Positions 19,645 through 30,924 of a stretch of 64,000 bases of DNA are shown in pieces. This DNA is from Anadara kagoshimensis (taxonomy: Eukaryota; Mollusca; Bivalvia; Arcoida; Arcidae): positions 43,679,990 to 43,743,989 of the forward strand of contig CM037869.1 of assembly GCA_021292105.1 (NCBI GenBank), given 5' to 3'. The notes under the pieces are model-generated. The model worked only from the letters and a program-made list of their open reading frames with translations. It was not told the origin of the DNA and ran no database searches. Both the position numbers and the translations under genes were made by a program. Each line of letters starts with the position of its first letter. Position 1 is the stretch's first letter.

Positions 19645-21690
19645 TAGCTCACCTGACCGAAGGTCATGTGAGCTTATGGCATAGCGCAGCGTGTGTATGT
19701 GCGTGCGTGTGTGCGTGCGTCGTTAACACCTATTTTCGACTTCTCCTCTGAAACTACTGGACAGTTTTTAATGAAACTTTGTCAGAAGTATATATGGGCC
19801 GGTGCAATTCAGATTTGTTCGTGGCATTGCTATGGCTACCATAACTAGGTCAAGGTGACCTAGGGGTGCAAAAATCTTAAAAAATCTTCTTCTCCGAAAG
19901 TACTGATTGGAGAAAAAATCTGATGTGATATTTGGCTTCTCTAGGGTCTGATGTGATATTTGGCTTCTCTAGGGTCTTAAGCCTATAGTTTGTTCATTTT
20001 GTGAAATTCGGATAAAAAATAGGTTACGCGTTTTTGCGTTTAATTTTGAAAAAAATCGTAAAATAGCTTCAAATTGTTATAACTTGACTATTTGACCAGA
20101 TAATGACATGGGTTTTTCAGTTTTGACATCTTCTTGTTAGTATCTTTAAAATGAGGTCAAGGTCAATTGTGAAGGTCGTGACCTAAATTTTTTTTCCCTC
20201 TGATTATAATTATTATCTCGAAAACTATAAACTTTTTGTATAGGCATGTATATTAGAATGTTGTAGGTATCAATACAACGATCATTTTGATGTATAGAAA
20301 AAGGTCATGGGTTCAAAGGTCAAGGTCACAGATGTGAAACAATACTGAAATGGTTAATTATCTCGAAATCTATAAACTTTTTGTATAGGCATGTATATTA
20401 GAATGTTGTAGGTATTGATACAACGATCATTTTGATGTATAGAAAAAGTCATGGGTTCAAAGGTCAAGGTCACTGATGCGAAACAATACCGAAATGGTTA
20501 ATTATCTCGAAAACTATAAACTTTTTGTATAGGCATGTATATTAGAATGTTGTAGGTATTGATACAGCATAGAAAAAGGTCATGGGTTCAAAGGTCAAGG
20601 TCACAGATGCGAAACAATACCGAAATGGTTAATTATCTTGAAAACTATAAACTTTTTGTATAGGCATGTATATTAGAATGTTGTAGGTATTGATACAACA
20701 ATCACTTTGATGTATAGAAAAAGGTCATGGGTTCAAAGGTCAAGGTCACAGATGTGAAACAATACCGAAATGGTTAATTATCTTGAAAACTATAAATTTT
20801 TGTATAGGCTTGTATATTAGAATGGTGTAGGTATCGATACAACGATCATTTTGATTATAGAAAAAGGTCATGGGTTCAAAGGTCAAGGTCACAGATGCAA
20901 AACAATACCGAAATGGTTAATTATCTCGAAAACTATAAACGTTTTGTATAGGCATGTATATTAGAATGTTGTAGGTATCGATACAACGATCATTTTGATT
21001 ATAGAAAAAGGTCATGGGTTCAAAGGTCAAGGTCACAGATGCAAAACAATACCGAAATGGTTAATTATCTCGAAAACTATAAACCTTTTCTATAGGCATG
21101 TATATTAGAATGTTGTAGGTATCGATACAACGATCATTTTGATGTATAGAAAAAGGTCATGGGTTCAAAGGTCAAGGTCACAGATACAAAACAATACCGA
21201 AATGGTTAATTATCTCGAAAACTATAAACTTTTTGTATAGACATGTATATTAGAATGTTGTAGGTATTGATACAACGATCATTTTGATGTATATAAAAAA
21301 GGTTATTGGTTTAAAGGTCAAGGTCACATATGCGAAACAATACCGAAATGTTTTATTATCTCGAAAACTATAAATTTTTTGTACAGGCATGTATATTAGA
21401 ATGTTGTAGGTATCGATACAACGATCATTTTGATGTATAGAAAACGGTCATGGGTTCAAAGGTCAAGATCACAGATGCAAAACAATACTTAAATGGTTAA
21501 TTATCTTGAAAACTATTAACTTTTTGTATAGGCATGTATATTAGAATGTTGTAGGTATTGATACAATGGTTATCATAATGTAAAGAAAAAAGTCATTGGG
21601 GTTTAGTATTTATGTTTTCTTTAAATCTATCAGCTAGCCATTAGTTATCAGGTGAGCGTATCAGGCCCATGGGCCTCTTGTTAAAAATCA
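19645..21690 (+). mobile_element. About 2-kb repeat element with internal tandem array
   Basis: It starts TTAGCTCACCTGACCGAAGG and ends CAGGTGAGCGTATCAGGCCC followed by ATGGGCCTCTTGTT. The 3' end has a GGCCCATGGGCC hairpin a few bases before CTTGTT, a Helitron-like arrangement but without the canonical CTRR. The ends also contain complementary AGCTCACCTG and CAGGTGAGC. The interior is mostly the tandem array described separately. No protein was recognised. Confidence 0.6.
20205..21595. repeat. Tandem array, about ten ~145-bp units with nuclear-receptor half sites
   Basis: Units begin near 20213, 20358, 20503, 20633, 20780, 20925, 21067, 21211, 21356 and 21504 (TTATCTCGAAAACTATAAAC). Most carry GGTTCAAAGGTCAAGGTCAC. 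One unit is short by about 15 bases through an internal deletion. Divergence between units is low. Confidence 0.92.
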
Positions 21691-23720
21691 GCTGCTAAAC
21701 AAAAGCAAAAAAATGCCAAAAATGGAAATGTTAAAGGTACGTGCAAAATATGCAAAAATGCAAAAATATAGTTTTTATATGAGGAAGTTAAATAACATCA
21801 AATATAATGTGACTACTTTTTGCTTTCCGTTAACGTTTCGTTTTTATGAAGTTATATTAAAAATAGTCATCTCTCCTCTTTAACGTAATGCGCAACGACC
21901 AAAAATGTATCATTTTACTCGGACGTAGAATACTCTGACGTAAATGAAATGCGGTGTATCAGGATTACCCCCTTGTTTACGATCATTAAGTATAAATTGT
22001 AGCTAATAAATTGTTCACTGTAATGTTTTGTATTCAGCAATGTATCTGGCCCCGTTTCATAATGATTTCTTAGTTTAAAAGCAAAATTAGGAGATCTTTT
22101 TAGAACTACAAATTTACATTTTGAAAACATTAATTGTCTGAAGCTTGAATAGGTCTTCAAACGGACACCTTAAATATTGTAAAATCAACAAAATTGGTCA
22201 GATTTTAACATTACATGATTTATGTTAATAAAAATAAGTCAACTCAATTAATATTTTATTTACGTCTCACCTTTTAAAACATTTAAAATACATATTACAA
22301 TTATACATTAAAATTGTTATAAAGCCACTCTTAACAGAGTTACGAGAGACGATGTGATTAAAATATACATTTATATTACAATTATTTATATAAAATATCT
22401 CTTCTTATTTCTAAAATTTTAACACAGGTTTTGGCACATAAAAATACTTAATCAGGATCAGAGAATAAAACTTTCATTTTTCTTCATTAGATAAAACCAT
22501 TATAACATTCTGATGCTTTTAAAAATAACATTTTTCTAAAATCTTCGTACAATGGACATGATAAAATAGCGTGTTCTTCTTCCTCAATAAAATCATTACA
22601 ATTAAAAACAGGTTCTATCTGTAACATGAAAATTTTCGTATCTTCCGGTTTCTTACCTTAAAGGGGCAACGTCGCATCTAATTTTTGCAAAAGCGTAAAA
22701 TAAGGATCGCATGTGCAGATTGTAGCATGTACTTGGCAACTAGCCAGAGCAACATTTAATGGTGTCATGTTCTACTTTTGAATTTTTATGAAATAATACA
22801 ATTCAAAAGTAGCACATGACAATGGAAATAAGACTCATACTACTAGTACAAAAATCACTCCCTGTAACCAGGCCTCGGTGACCAATCGGTCTAAACGCCC
22901 ACTTCCGAATCAGGCCGTAGAAAAAGGGAAGGCGGGCAGGGTAGACCTCCCCCTTTTTTTTGCTAAAATTTCATTCAGTTTCCAAGACATGTAATTCATT
23001 AAAAGTCAGTAGATATCTCTGTAAAACGCAGTATAATTAAATATAAATTATTAATTTTATATTGACGATACGGTTTTCTGGAAAATAATTGTTTTTCGTT
23101 TTCGTCTTGTTGTTTATTTAAAATTATGATCTTTCTTCCTATTCACCACATTGTGCAATATTCTTGACTGGGATTTAAAACCCAACATTCAGGATTCAAA
23201 CTGAAAGGGACTGACTAGATGAACATCTCCAATCAAACGCCAGATGATAACCATTTGATTTAATTCGCTTAAATTGGTAGATCTGTTCAGAATTCCATTT
23301 TATAGATCCTTACTTTCTTTGTACTACATAAAGCTGTTCATGTGTTCCCTACTTTCTGTCTTTTTTCATAATTTTTGCGTATTTTAATTTTGGCCCCTCC
23401 ACTATAAAATTTGATGCTACGGGCCTGCGAATCACTGCCTCTAGGTGCCAAGATCCCGCTTAAGTCAGATCTTGTCAAAGTTCGGCGGTTTTCTCAGGGA
23501 ACTCCGGATTTCCTCCACTATTCCAAAACTGGCCGTAAAATACCGTACCTTTTTCAATTCATTAACAATAAAATTTGTCAATCTTTATTGAAATATTATT
23601 ATTCCATATTTGTAAATTATTTTAAGACAAAATACATAATATTATATGTTACAAATGAATTTGAAAAGAAAAAAGAATATACATATGTCATAAAATAATT
23701 CAAATATTTTACAGAATAAA
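21691..23720. other. AT-rich intergenic sequence, no gene recognised
   Basis: It contains a short palindrome at about 22763-22820 (TTCTACTTTTGAATT pairs with AATTCAAAAGTAGCAC). There is a tRNA(Leu)-like fragment at 22868 (GGCCTCGGTGACCAATCGGTC) and a SINE-tail fragment near 23430-23540. The rest shows nothing I can name. Confidence 0.5.
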
Positions 23721-23950
23721 AACATTATTGACCTGTCCGTTTGACCTTTCATTAGGAATATTCATATAGGATGGCCCATCAAATACATAAGTAGCGTAAG
23801 AATTCGCAGTTTATACATCTACACATTGCCCATGATTAGTGTTCACATCAGGTAGACGAAATATACACGTTTGATTCCTATTACTTAAATTACTCGTCCA
23901 TAATGAATATTTAAATCAAAGGTCAAGCGGACAGGTCAATGTTGTTTACC
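23721..23950. mobile_element. MITE, TTGACCTGTCCGTTTGACC ends, copy 1
   Basis: Long inverted ends: TTGACCTGTCCGTTTGACCT plus TTCATTAGGAATATTCAT, answered by ATGAATATTTAAAT and GGTCAAGCGGACAGGTCAAT. The full end in other copies begins TAGGTAAACAACA. Copies 2 and 3 are at 31445 and 59148. Confidence 0.85.
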
Positions 23951-24069
23951 CTATATGATATATCGGTCTAGCAAGATCAATCGTATTGAATATGAAATGC
24001 ATCAATACTTGTGCAACGTCTTAACGGAGATTTTCTATACAGAAACACATGTTACTTCTATGTGTACAG

Positions 24070-24280
24070 TACAGACCGGTCGAAAAAAAGTTTTAACACC
24101 GAGTTCTCGAAAAGGAGTCGAAGCTTAGGCGCCGAGTGGCCGAGATATGGAGAGCTAGAGGCCGAAAAACTGCAGAGAGGTCGATACCAACTGTCGAGAT
24201 ATAGCTAGCGAGGGCGGAGATGAGATACCCAAAATCTATACTAATTCCTAAGCTTATTGTTAAACGTTGGACCGGGCTAT
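24070..24280. mobile_element. MITE with TACAGACCTGTCGAAAGTT ends, degenerate copy
   Basis: The left end is TACAGACCGGTCGAAAAAAAG followed by TTTTAACACCGAG; the right end is TTGTTAAACGTTGGACCGGG. Better copies are at 33770-33977 and 43801-44329. It ends about 165 bases before the start codon of the gene at 24447. Confidence 0.6.
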
Positions 24281-24446
24281 AGTGTATGTTCACACGTCAT
24301 AATTTGAAATATTGATATTTTTGCCACGTAAAGATGGAGCAAATCGGCGATTAGTAAAAACAAAGTGTCAACTTTTTTAGATATATACAAGAGACATTTT
24401 AAGAAAAACACTGGACTTTTTACAAGGAACATTTTTGGGGTTTAGA

Positions 24447-26869
24447 ATGATCAGGCGCAAAAATCCCAGGTCCGACCACAGCCTTGAACTGGGTAATCAT
24501 GGTGATTATAGCAGTTCGTTACCAGTCCGAAAACTGACTTCTATGAAAGTTGTGAAATATTTAATATTGATACTTATTGGAGTTTTAATTCACACCACGT
24601 ACAGGGCGATATTTTATGTAAGTAGATTTTCGGTGGGCTATCGCACCACGCACAAGGTGATATTTTATGCAAGTAAACTTTCGGTGGTTATTACACCACG
24701 TACAGGGCAATATTTTATGTCTGAAGTAGGTTTTCAGTGGTTATCACACCACGTACTGGTCAGTTTTCGTTTAAGTAGATTTTCAGTGGGTTATCGCACC
24801 ACGTACAGGGCGATATTTCGTGTATGAACGAGATTTTCAGTTGGTTATCACATCACGTACAGGGCATTTTTTCATGTAAGTAGATTTGTATTGGTTATCA
24901 AACCACGTACAGGGCGATATTTTATGTAAGTATATTTTCAGTGGGTTATCACACCACGTAAATGGCGATATTTCATGTAAGTAAATTTTCGGTTGGTTAT
25001 CACACCACGTACAGGGCGATATTTCATATTATTAGATTTTCAGTGGTTGTTACACCGTTCAAGACATTGTTCTCATGTAAGGTTATCACACCACGTACAG
25101 GACATTATTTCATGTAAGTATATTTTCAGTGGGTTATCACACCACGTACATGGCGATATTTCATGTAAGTAAATTTTCGGTTGGTTATCACACCACGTAC
25201 AGGGCGATATTTCATATACGTGAGATTTTCAGGTGGTTATCGTACCATTTACAGGGCGATATCCTACGTAAGTAGATCACACCACGTACAGGGCGATATT
25301 TCGTGTCTGAAGTAGATTTTCATTGGTTATTACACCACTTTTGGGACATTGTTCTCATGTAAGGTTGTCACACCACGTACAGGACGATATCCTGTGTAAG
25401 TAGATCACACCACGTACAGGGCGATACCCTATGTAAGTAGATCACACCACGTACAGGGCGATATTTCGTGTCTGAAGTAGATTTTCATTGGTTATTACAC
25501 CACTTTCAGGACATTGTTCTCATGTAAAGTTATCACACCACGTACAGGACGATATCCTGTGTAAGTAGATCACACCACGTACAGGGCGATATTTCGTGTC
25601 TGAAGTAGATTTTCATTAGTTATTACACCACTTTCAGGACATTGTTCTCATGTAAAGTTATCACACCACGTACAGGACGATATTTCATGTAAGTAGATTT
25701 TCGGTTGGTTACCACACAACGGACAGGGCAATATTATACGTTTGGTATATCAAACCAGAGGTTTTTTGGTTTACAAACGTTCCACCAGGGCGATATTTTA
25801 AATCAAATGATTTAATAAATGTAATTTTCATGTTTTATTTATTGTACAAGTAAACGGGGGAACCCTCCCTGCACATTGCCCTGTCTGAGAGCATTTCAAA
25901 TGTAAAAAATAATGTCGCTTCACTTTATGGCTGGCGCCTCTCGATATATAAGTGAAATATTTTTACTTGGACGTAAAATCCTAATCAATCAATCAATAAA
26001 ACAATCGATCGATCAGATGTTCCTAAAATGTGTTTTTTTACCAAGGGTCTAAACTCTCTTTTCTGTCCGATATGACGTTGAGAAACATATAAGCACCGTC
26101 AAAGAGTAACCGACTTAATTAATTTAAATGTTTTGTATTACAGACTGGCGATGACGCCGTTGCTAAATCAAGAGCAAACATAAACGAGGCTGAAAATTTA
26201 CCAGCAGACCAAATAAACCAAGAACAACTCAAAGCTAATGAGCGAATTGATAAACCTCCGGATTTAAACCCTGCTGACGAAAATGGCGTGAACCGGGGTG
26301 AAAATAATGACGCACGGGTCGAAAACCGTGATGAACATAAAATAGCGGAGGATCAGCAAAATGTGGATAGTATCAATAAAGATGAAATACAACAAAGACC
26401 GGTCGAAGACAACAAACAAAATGTAGAAGATTCTTTAGTGGAAATCGCAAAGAACGAAGAAGTGGAGCAAAAACAGGAACAAGTGGAAATTAAGAATAAT
26501 GACGAACAAAATCAAAAGGAAGAATTTGGAAAGAAAATAATTGAAGAAAATAAACATGAAAACATTGGGAAAAATGAAGAGCCAGTTCAAAACATTATTT
26601 ATGAAAATTCCGATAACAATCAGATACTCTCACGCAGAATTGATGACCGCATACCCCAGGAATTCCAAGAATTAATGGAAAAAGTGGAAAAGTTAAAATC
26701 TGCTAATATTGACACCACTCATGGAATGCCTACGTTAGTGACATACGGAAAACATGATAACTTCGACCAAGTCAAACAACTGGCGGGTTCTGTCCAGGAC
26801 TTCTTACCTAATACCATGCTATATGTGTATGATTTGAACATGGAAGAATGGCAAAGGAATACGGTAAAA

Positions 26870-26924
<55 letters not shown>

Positions 26925-27291
26925 ACTAGAAAAACTGTGTGCTTGTACTGTGAGCCACAAGCTCACAAAAAAAAATACCCCCCGCTTCCCCTCACATAAA
27001 ATTTTTAAATAGGAGATGCACATCTACATTATATCACAAGGATTGTGTTAAAGTTTCATGAAAATCCATTAAAGGGTTTAGGAGGAGTTGCGGATAAGAG
27101 ATAGGTACCCTAACGTGTAATGGAAGGACGGACGGACACCCCTATCACTATATACCCCCACTTTTAAGCGGGGGGGGGGGGGAGTATAATAGATAAATAA
27201 ATAATTATGAGAGAGAGAGGGAGAGAGAGAGGTCCAAAAATACTAAACACTATACGTGTATGATTTAATAGGGGCAGCCAAATAAATGCGC

Positions 27292-27322
<31 letters not shown>

Positions 27323-28192
27323 CAGAGAAAGAGTGAAGTGTATGAGTGTTGTTTTCAAGAATTAGGTAAGCGAATTATTTGTCATGGCTGCTGATATTAC
27401 AGGGATCTTAAGATAGATATCAACAAGCACATATTAAATAGGCTGTAGCCGTTTCTCTCGTTCCGAAACTTATTATATTTGTTCAACTGTTTCCAAACAT
27501 TTCCTATTTCCAGATGTGGTTCATTGATTGTTTATATATGCAACCGGGTACATGTGTATGTATGTGCGGATGTGGGATACTTCTGCCATATACCATTTTT
27601 TTAATTTAATCATAAAATACATTCAAAAAATGGTATATGACAATAGACAATATACCATTTTTTGAATGTATTTTATGATTAAATTTAAAAAATGGTATAT
27701 GACACTTCTATCATATGTAGTCGATAATGGTGATGCTTTAGGGCTAGGGTGTTCTACTCAATTCTACATGTACACTTGAAACCTTTGTGACCAATGCTTG
27801 TTTAAATTGCCTCTCACCGCACAGGTTCGAATTCCGCTGGGGGAAAATTAGGTGGAAAAGGTTCAATTCGCTTGCAAAAAGTCGATGGTTTTTTTGGGTA
27901 CTAGGGTTTCCTCCACCATTCCAGAACTGACCGCATCGATGTAATTGAAATACTCCTCACTGGGACGTAAAACGTAATAACCCCACCCCTCTCCACTCAA
28001 ATTATAAAGGCATCCTTTGACTTATAATTCAGTTAAATGCCGATTGTTACGTCAAAGTAATGATGTCATTTATTTTTATTTCAGTTAAAAGCCGCTTGTC
28101 ACGTCAGAGTTAAGCAGTCCAATATACGTATATTTCCTGACTTTATCAGCAATCTAAAAAACTTTCATTGGAGACCGTTGCTTATACAGGTA

Positions 28193-28246
<54 letters not shown>

Positions 28247-30126
28247 AATCAAACAAAAGCATATCGCTCCATGTCCGAATCACAATCCTAAAAGTTAACC
28301 ACAAATCTACATGTACATGTTAAAACCACAATTCCAAAATTCAACCATAAGCACTGATTCATATTCAAACAAATCCCAAAAGTCAACCTTAAACATACAA
28401 GGTATGTGTTCAAATCACAATCCCTAAAGCCTGTCTCACACAGAACACGGTTGGGCACACGGTTCCAATACGGTATACTCGGTTATACACGGGTTGATTG
28501 GTACGAATATTGAGCTCCAACCGTGCCTGGGGATGAGTTGGTACGATTTAGACTCGAATGTATAATTCGTACTTGAACCGTATTGGTCGTATAAAACCGT
28601 GTGTACACTCGTGTGAATCGTACGGTGATCGTGTGACATTCGAGTGGGGTGGATAAGGCCACGGTTGGTTCGGTTGTATGTACGGTTTACACGGGTGGCC
28701 AACCGTATATAAGCCGTGTGTTCTGTGTGAGACAGGCTTAACGTCAAACACCAACATACCAGTCCCAGGTAAAATCACAATCCCAAAAGTCTACCACAAA
28801 TCACAACCAGAAAGACAAAGTACATTTGTAAAAGCTTAAGTTAAACACGCGAACTTCCAGGGAAGTTAGGCCCGGTGCGCCGAAAGGCTAAACACCTTCA
28901 GGCCTCGGTTTCTCAATCATTCCGTAGCTAAGATTTTCCTTAACATACATTTAGCAGATTTTGGTCATATCTTTTTGGAACTACTACTGGTGAAAATTTT
29001 TGTCCAAACTAAATGAAAATGTTTTAATCTAGAAATTATCTTAAAATTGACACCTTAATTCCCGAATATCTTGAAAATTAAGAAAATAAAAAAAGATTTG
29101 AAACTTTGCAAGATTTGGGTTAAGGAAGGAAAATCTTGGCTAAGGAATGATTGTGAAACCGGCGCCTGTCTATATATCTATACCTAATTGCACCGCCACG
29201 TTTAAAAGCTAAATTTAGAATGAAATGCACTTGTAACTTATACCCAGTATCAGGGTCGGATCCAGGATTTGTTGAATCAATTTCCAAGAACCACAACTTA
29301 GGCACTATGAAAAAAGTTTAAGTTGAATTTCAAAAGGCTAAGGGACAATTTCAACTTATGGGGTGCTCTGTATGGAATTCAATTTAGGTACCATGTATAG
29401 CAAAGGGTCAATGGTCTGGTCAAAACACTTTAGTAAGGGCCTAACTATGAAACTAAATATCTAGAAATATTTACTAGTATTTATTTATTTATTTATTAAT
29501 TAGACAATAGTCTTGTAAAATTACTTTTGTTGTGTGCTATTTATGAATATCAATATAGGCCAATTACTTCGAACTATTTATTTATCTATTTTCAGATTGC
29601 TCTAGGTCATTTCCGACACATCTTGTGGTTAGAGCCAGGTATTCGGATAAAAGCCAGCGATAACATGCGGAAACTAATGCAGAGTAAATCCAAGGTGTTA
29701 GTGATCGGACAAAAAGCGATATACGCCACAAGCGCCGTGACAAATTACAGGATGTACAAATACATCCCAACAGACAAAAAGAAAATGCAACTCTCACTGC
29801 ATGTAGTTCCTAAAGCCTTGCTTATCCACAACGAAGACTGGGTTTTTGAAAACTTCCTCCGTGCTTTAGTAGCATGCGCATTGGAGGAGAAGTGCCAGGC
29901 GCCATTAGGTGCTGAGGATACGTGTGTTTTTGACGTCACCGGAACTAAATACGCCTCGTGCCATAAATATGATGAATCATCTTTAAACATTATTTTAAAA
30001 AATTATTTTGATTTTGACATTTCAAAATTTTATGTTCCAAGTCCTTCCTATTTTGCAAATTTCGATCCGGAAAATGAACAAGGAATGAAAATGTGTAGAA
30101 GTCCGGATGATGTCAAGAATTTATAA
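24447..30126 (+). CDS. Predicted type II membrane protein with GT-A/DUF1647-like domain
   Basis: Four coding exons in phase 0 (24447-24617, 26144-26863, 28085-28189, 29596-30126) give about 508 residues. An in-frame TAG at 24378 supports the ATG. Residues 1-34 form a basic, Ser-rich cytoplasmic tail. Residues 35-49 (VVKYLILILIGVLI) form a signal anchor. Residues 58 to about 230 form a Glu/Lys/Asn/Gln-rich, probably extended stem. The C-terminal domain has TLVTYGKHDNF, LYVYDLNMEEW, LKNFHWRPLLIQ, HILWLEPGIRI and a Cys-rich end (CALEEKC, DTCVF, ASCHKY). The order matches, from memory, animal proteins with a DUF1647-like nucleotide-sugar-transferase-type fold, where an acidic motif follows 'LW'. 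Golgi glycosyltransferase activity is inference. The link from exon 1 to exon 2 rests on phase, membrane topology and position. Confidence 0.72.
24592..25735 (+). repeat. Minisatellite copying an exon end plus its splice donor
   Basis: The unit is roughly 36-60 bp: CACACCACGTACAGGGCGAT, then ATTTTATGTAAGTAGATTTT, then CAGTGGTTAT. The first unit contains the last coding codons of exon 1 and the GTAAGT donor at 24618. More than twenty degenerate units follow. By direct reading, eleven carry an exact GTAAGT, counting the true donor. Higher-order units (about 130 bp with 'catgtaaagttatc') appear at 25300-25690. Confidence 0.93.
25736..26143 (+). other. Rest of intron 1
   Basis: AT-rich sequence with a SINE-tail-like fragment near 25855-26000 ('cactttatggctggcgcctctcgatatataagtgaaat'). 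It ends in the acceptor TTTTGTATTACAG before 26144. Confidence 0.6.
26864..26925 (+). repeat. (AAAT)n microsatellite starting at a splice donor
   Basis: The donor GTAAAA at 26864 runs directly into about fourteen AAAT repeats. It is the donor of intron 2 of the membrane-protein gene. Confidence 0.93.
26926..28084 (+). other. Intron 2 remainder with dispersed repeats
   Basis: It holds a dispersed repeat with a poly-G run (27050-27190), (GA)n tracts at 27210-27230 and 27294-27330, and a strong palindrome at 27586-27703. A tRNA-like SINE fragment lies at about 27740-27995 (CAGGTTCGAATTCC, then a 'ccattccagaactgaccg' tail). No exon was recognised. Confidence 0.6.
27586..27703. repeat. Double palindrome built from one 17-bp motif
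   Basis: CATATACCATTTTTT occurs four times in alternating orientation. The outer and inner copies pair over about 50 nt, with TTTAATCATAAAATACATTC in the stem and a loop of only about 7 nt. It looks like a foldback element or a recent inverted duplication. Confidence 0.88.
28190..28246 (+). repeat. (AC)n microsatellite starting at a splice donor
   Basis: The donor GTAAGC at 28190 is followed at once by about 25 AC repeats. It is the donor of intron 3 of the membrane-protein gene. Confidence 0.95.
28428..28738. mobile_element. PIF/Harbinger-like MITE with TAA target duplication
   Basis: A 311-bp element whose ends AGCCTGTCTCACACAGAACA and TGTTCTGTGTGAGACAGGCT are perfect inverted repeats for 20 nt. 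It is flanked by TAA (28425-28427 and 28739-28741), the 3-bp duplication typical of PIF/Harbinger. It interrupts a degenerate tandem repeat with 'cacaatcccaaaagtcaacc'-type units (28261-28430 and 28742-28810). The interior is rich in ACCGT and ACGGT. Confidence 0.88.
28905..29168. mobile_element. MITE with CGGTTTCACAATCATTCC ends, copy 1
   Basis: The left end is CGGTTTCTCAATCATTCCGT then AGCTAAGATTTTCCTTAA. The right end is TTAAGGAAGGAAAATCTTGG then CTAAGGAATGATTGTGAAAC. The inverted ends are about 40 nt. A second full copy is at 47803-48066, and an array of half copies is at 45650-46400. Confidence 0.88.
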
Positions 30127-30552
30127 ATGTTTTAATTTATTTATTGACTGTTCTATGAATATATCCATCCCCGCAAACGAAGTTTTGGGGGTATAGTCCG
30201 TCTGTAATTTCTGGCGGTGTCTTCACACAATAGTTGCTTACATATACAATATAAACGAATCAATTAATATTCATAACCACTGCAGAAACTTCTTCAATAT
30301 CCAGTTTCTGGATCCATGGACCGAAAGTAGCAAGCCCAAACAAGCACCAGATGTTGTTGGTCTAAGTTGGACTGGGGTTACTGTAAGGACCGGATATCGC
30401 AGGTTTCAGTTGAAATATCATCTAAATTAACAAAATCAATTTAAAAATAATAATTAGCACAATTAAAGTAGTAATTTCAATGTCACAGAAAGTTGTAACA
30501 TATGACAATGTTTTTTGCAATGTTCGGAACCGTTAGTACAATGCCACGCAAA
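30127..30552. other. Sequence downstream of the membrane-protein gene
   Basis: Presumed 3' UTR and intergenic DNA. No canonical AATAAA was seen close to the stop. A first AATAAA occurs near 30647 but lies inside a MITE. Nothing else was recognised. Confidence 0.45.
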
Positions 30553-30728
30553 TATTAAACCTGTGTATAAAGGCCGCCCAAGGGAACCAGTAAAGTAGGC
30601 TTTAATGTACATGTGACCTTTATTTACAGGTTTTAAATAATATATGAATAAAAAACAATTGAGATACAATTCTACTGACCTTGATAAGCAGGAAGCCCTT
30701 ATATAGAGACAAGTTGGACTGTATAAGT
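30553..30728. mobile_element. Tc1/mariner-like MITE (ACAGTAAAACCTG family), worn copy
   Basis: It matches copies at 5165 and 43258 across 'ataaaggccgcccaagggaacc' and 'aaaaaacaattgagatac'-type segments. The ends are degraded. Confidence 0.7.
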
Positions 30729-30924
30729 AATTCACAGACGACCAGTTAAAATGATCACCAATCGGTATTATTTTCATGAAACAAATCGCTATATCGAACA
30801 CCATATTTGTGATATTATGAAGTAGGAATCGCAATTTTTGTGATATATGTTTCTATGGTAAAGTTTGTATTTTCTATACAGCTAACATACAGTTTCGTGT
30901 GTCCAGTATTACCTGGGCAATTGA

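Noticed and set aside
20205-21595. CRISPR-like array
   Set aside because: The units are directly adjacent ~145-bp tandem repeats without short unique spacers, in a eukaryotic genome.
24618-24827. Extension of the 24447 reading frame through the tandem array
   Set aside because: The frame continues only because the repeat duplicates exon-end sequence. The GTAAGT at 24618 and the phase match to 26144 favour splicing there.
28436-28778. Minus-strand open frames of 103 and 76 codons
   Set aside because: They lie within the PIF/Harbinger-like MITE and share its repetitive ACCGT pattern.
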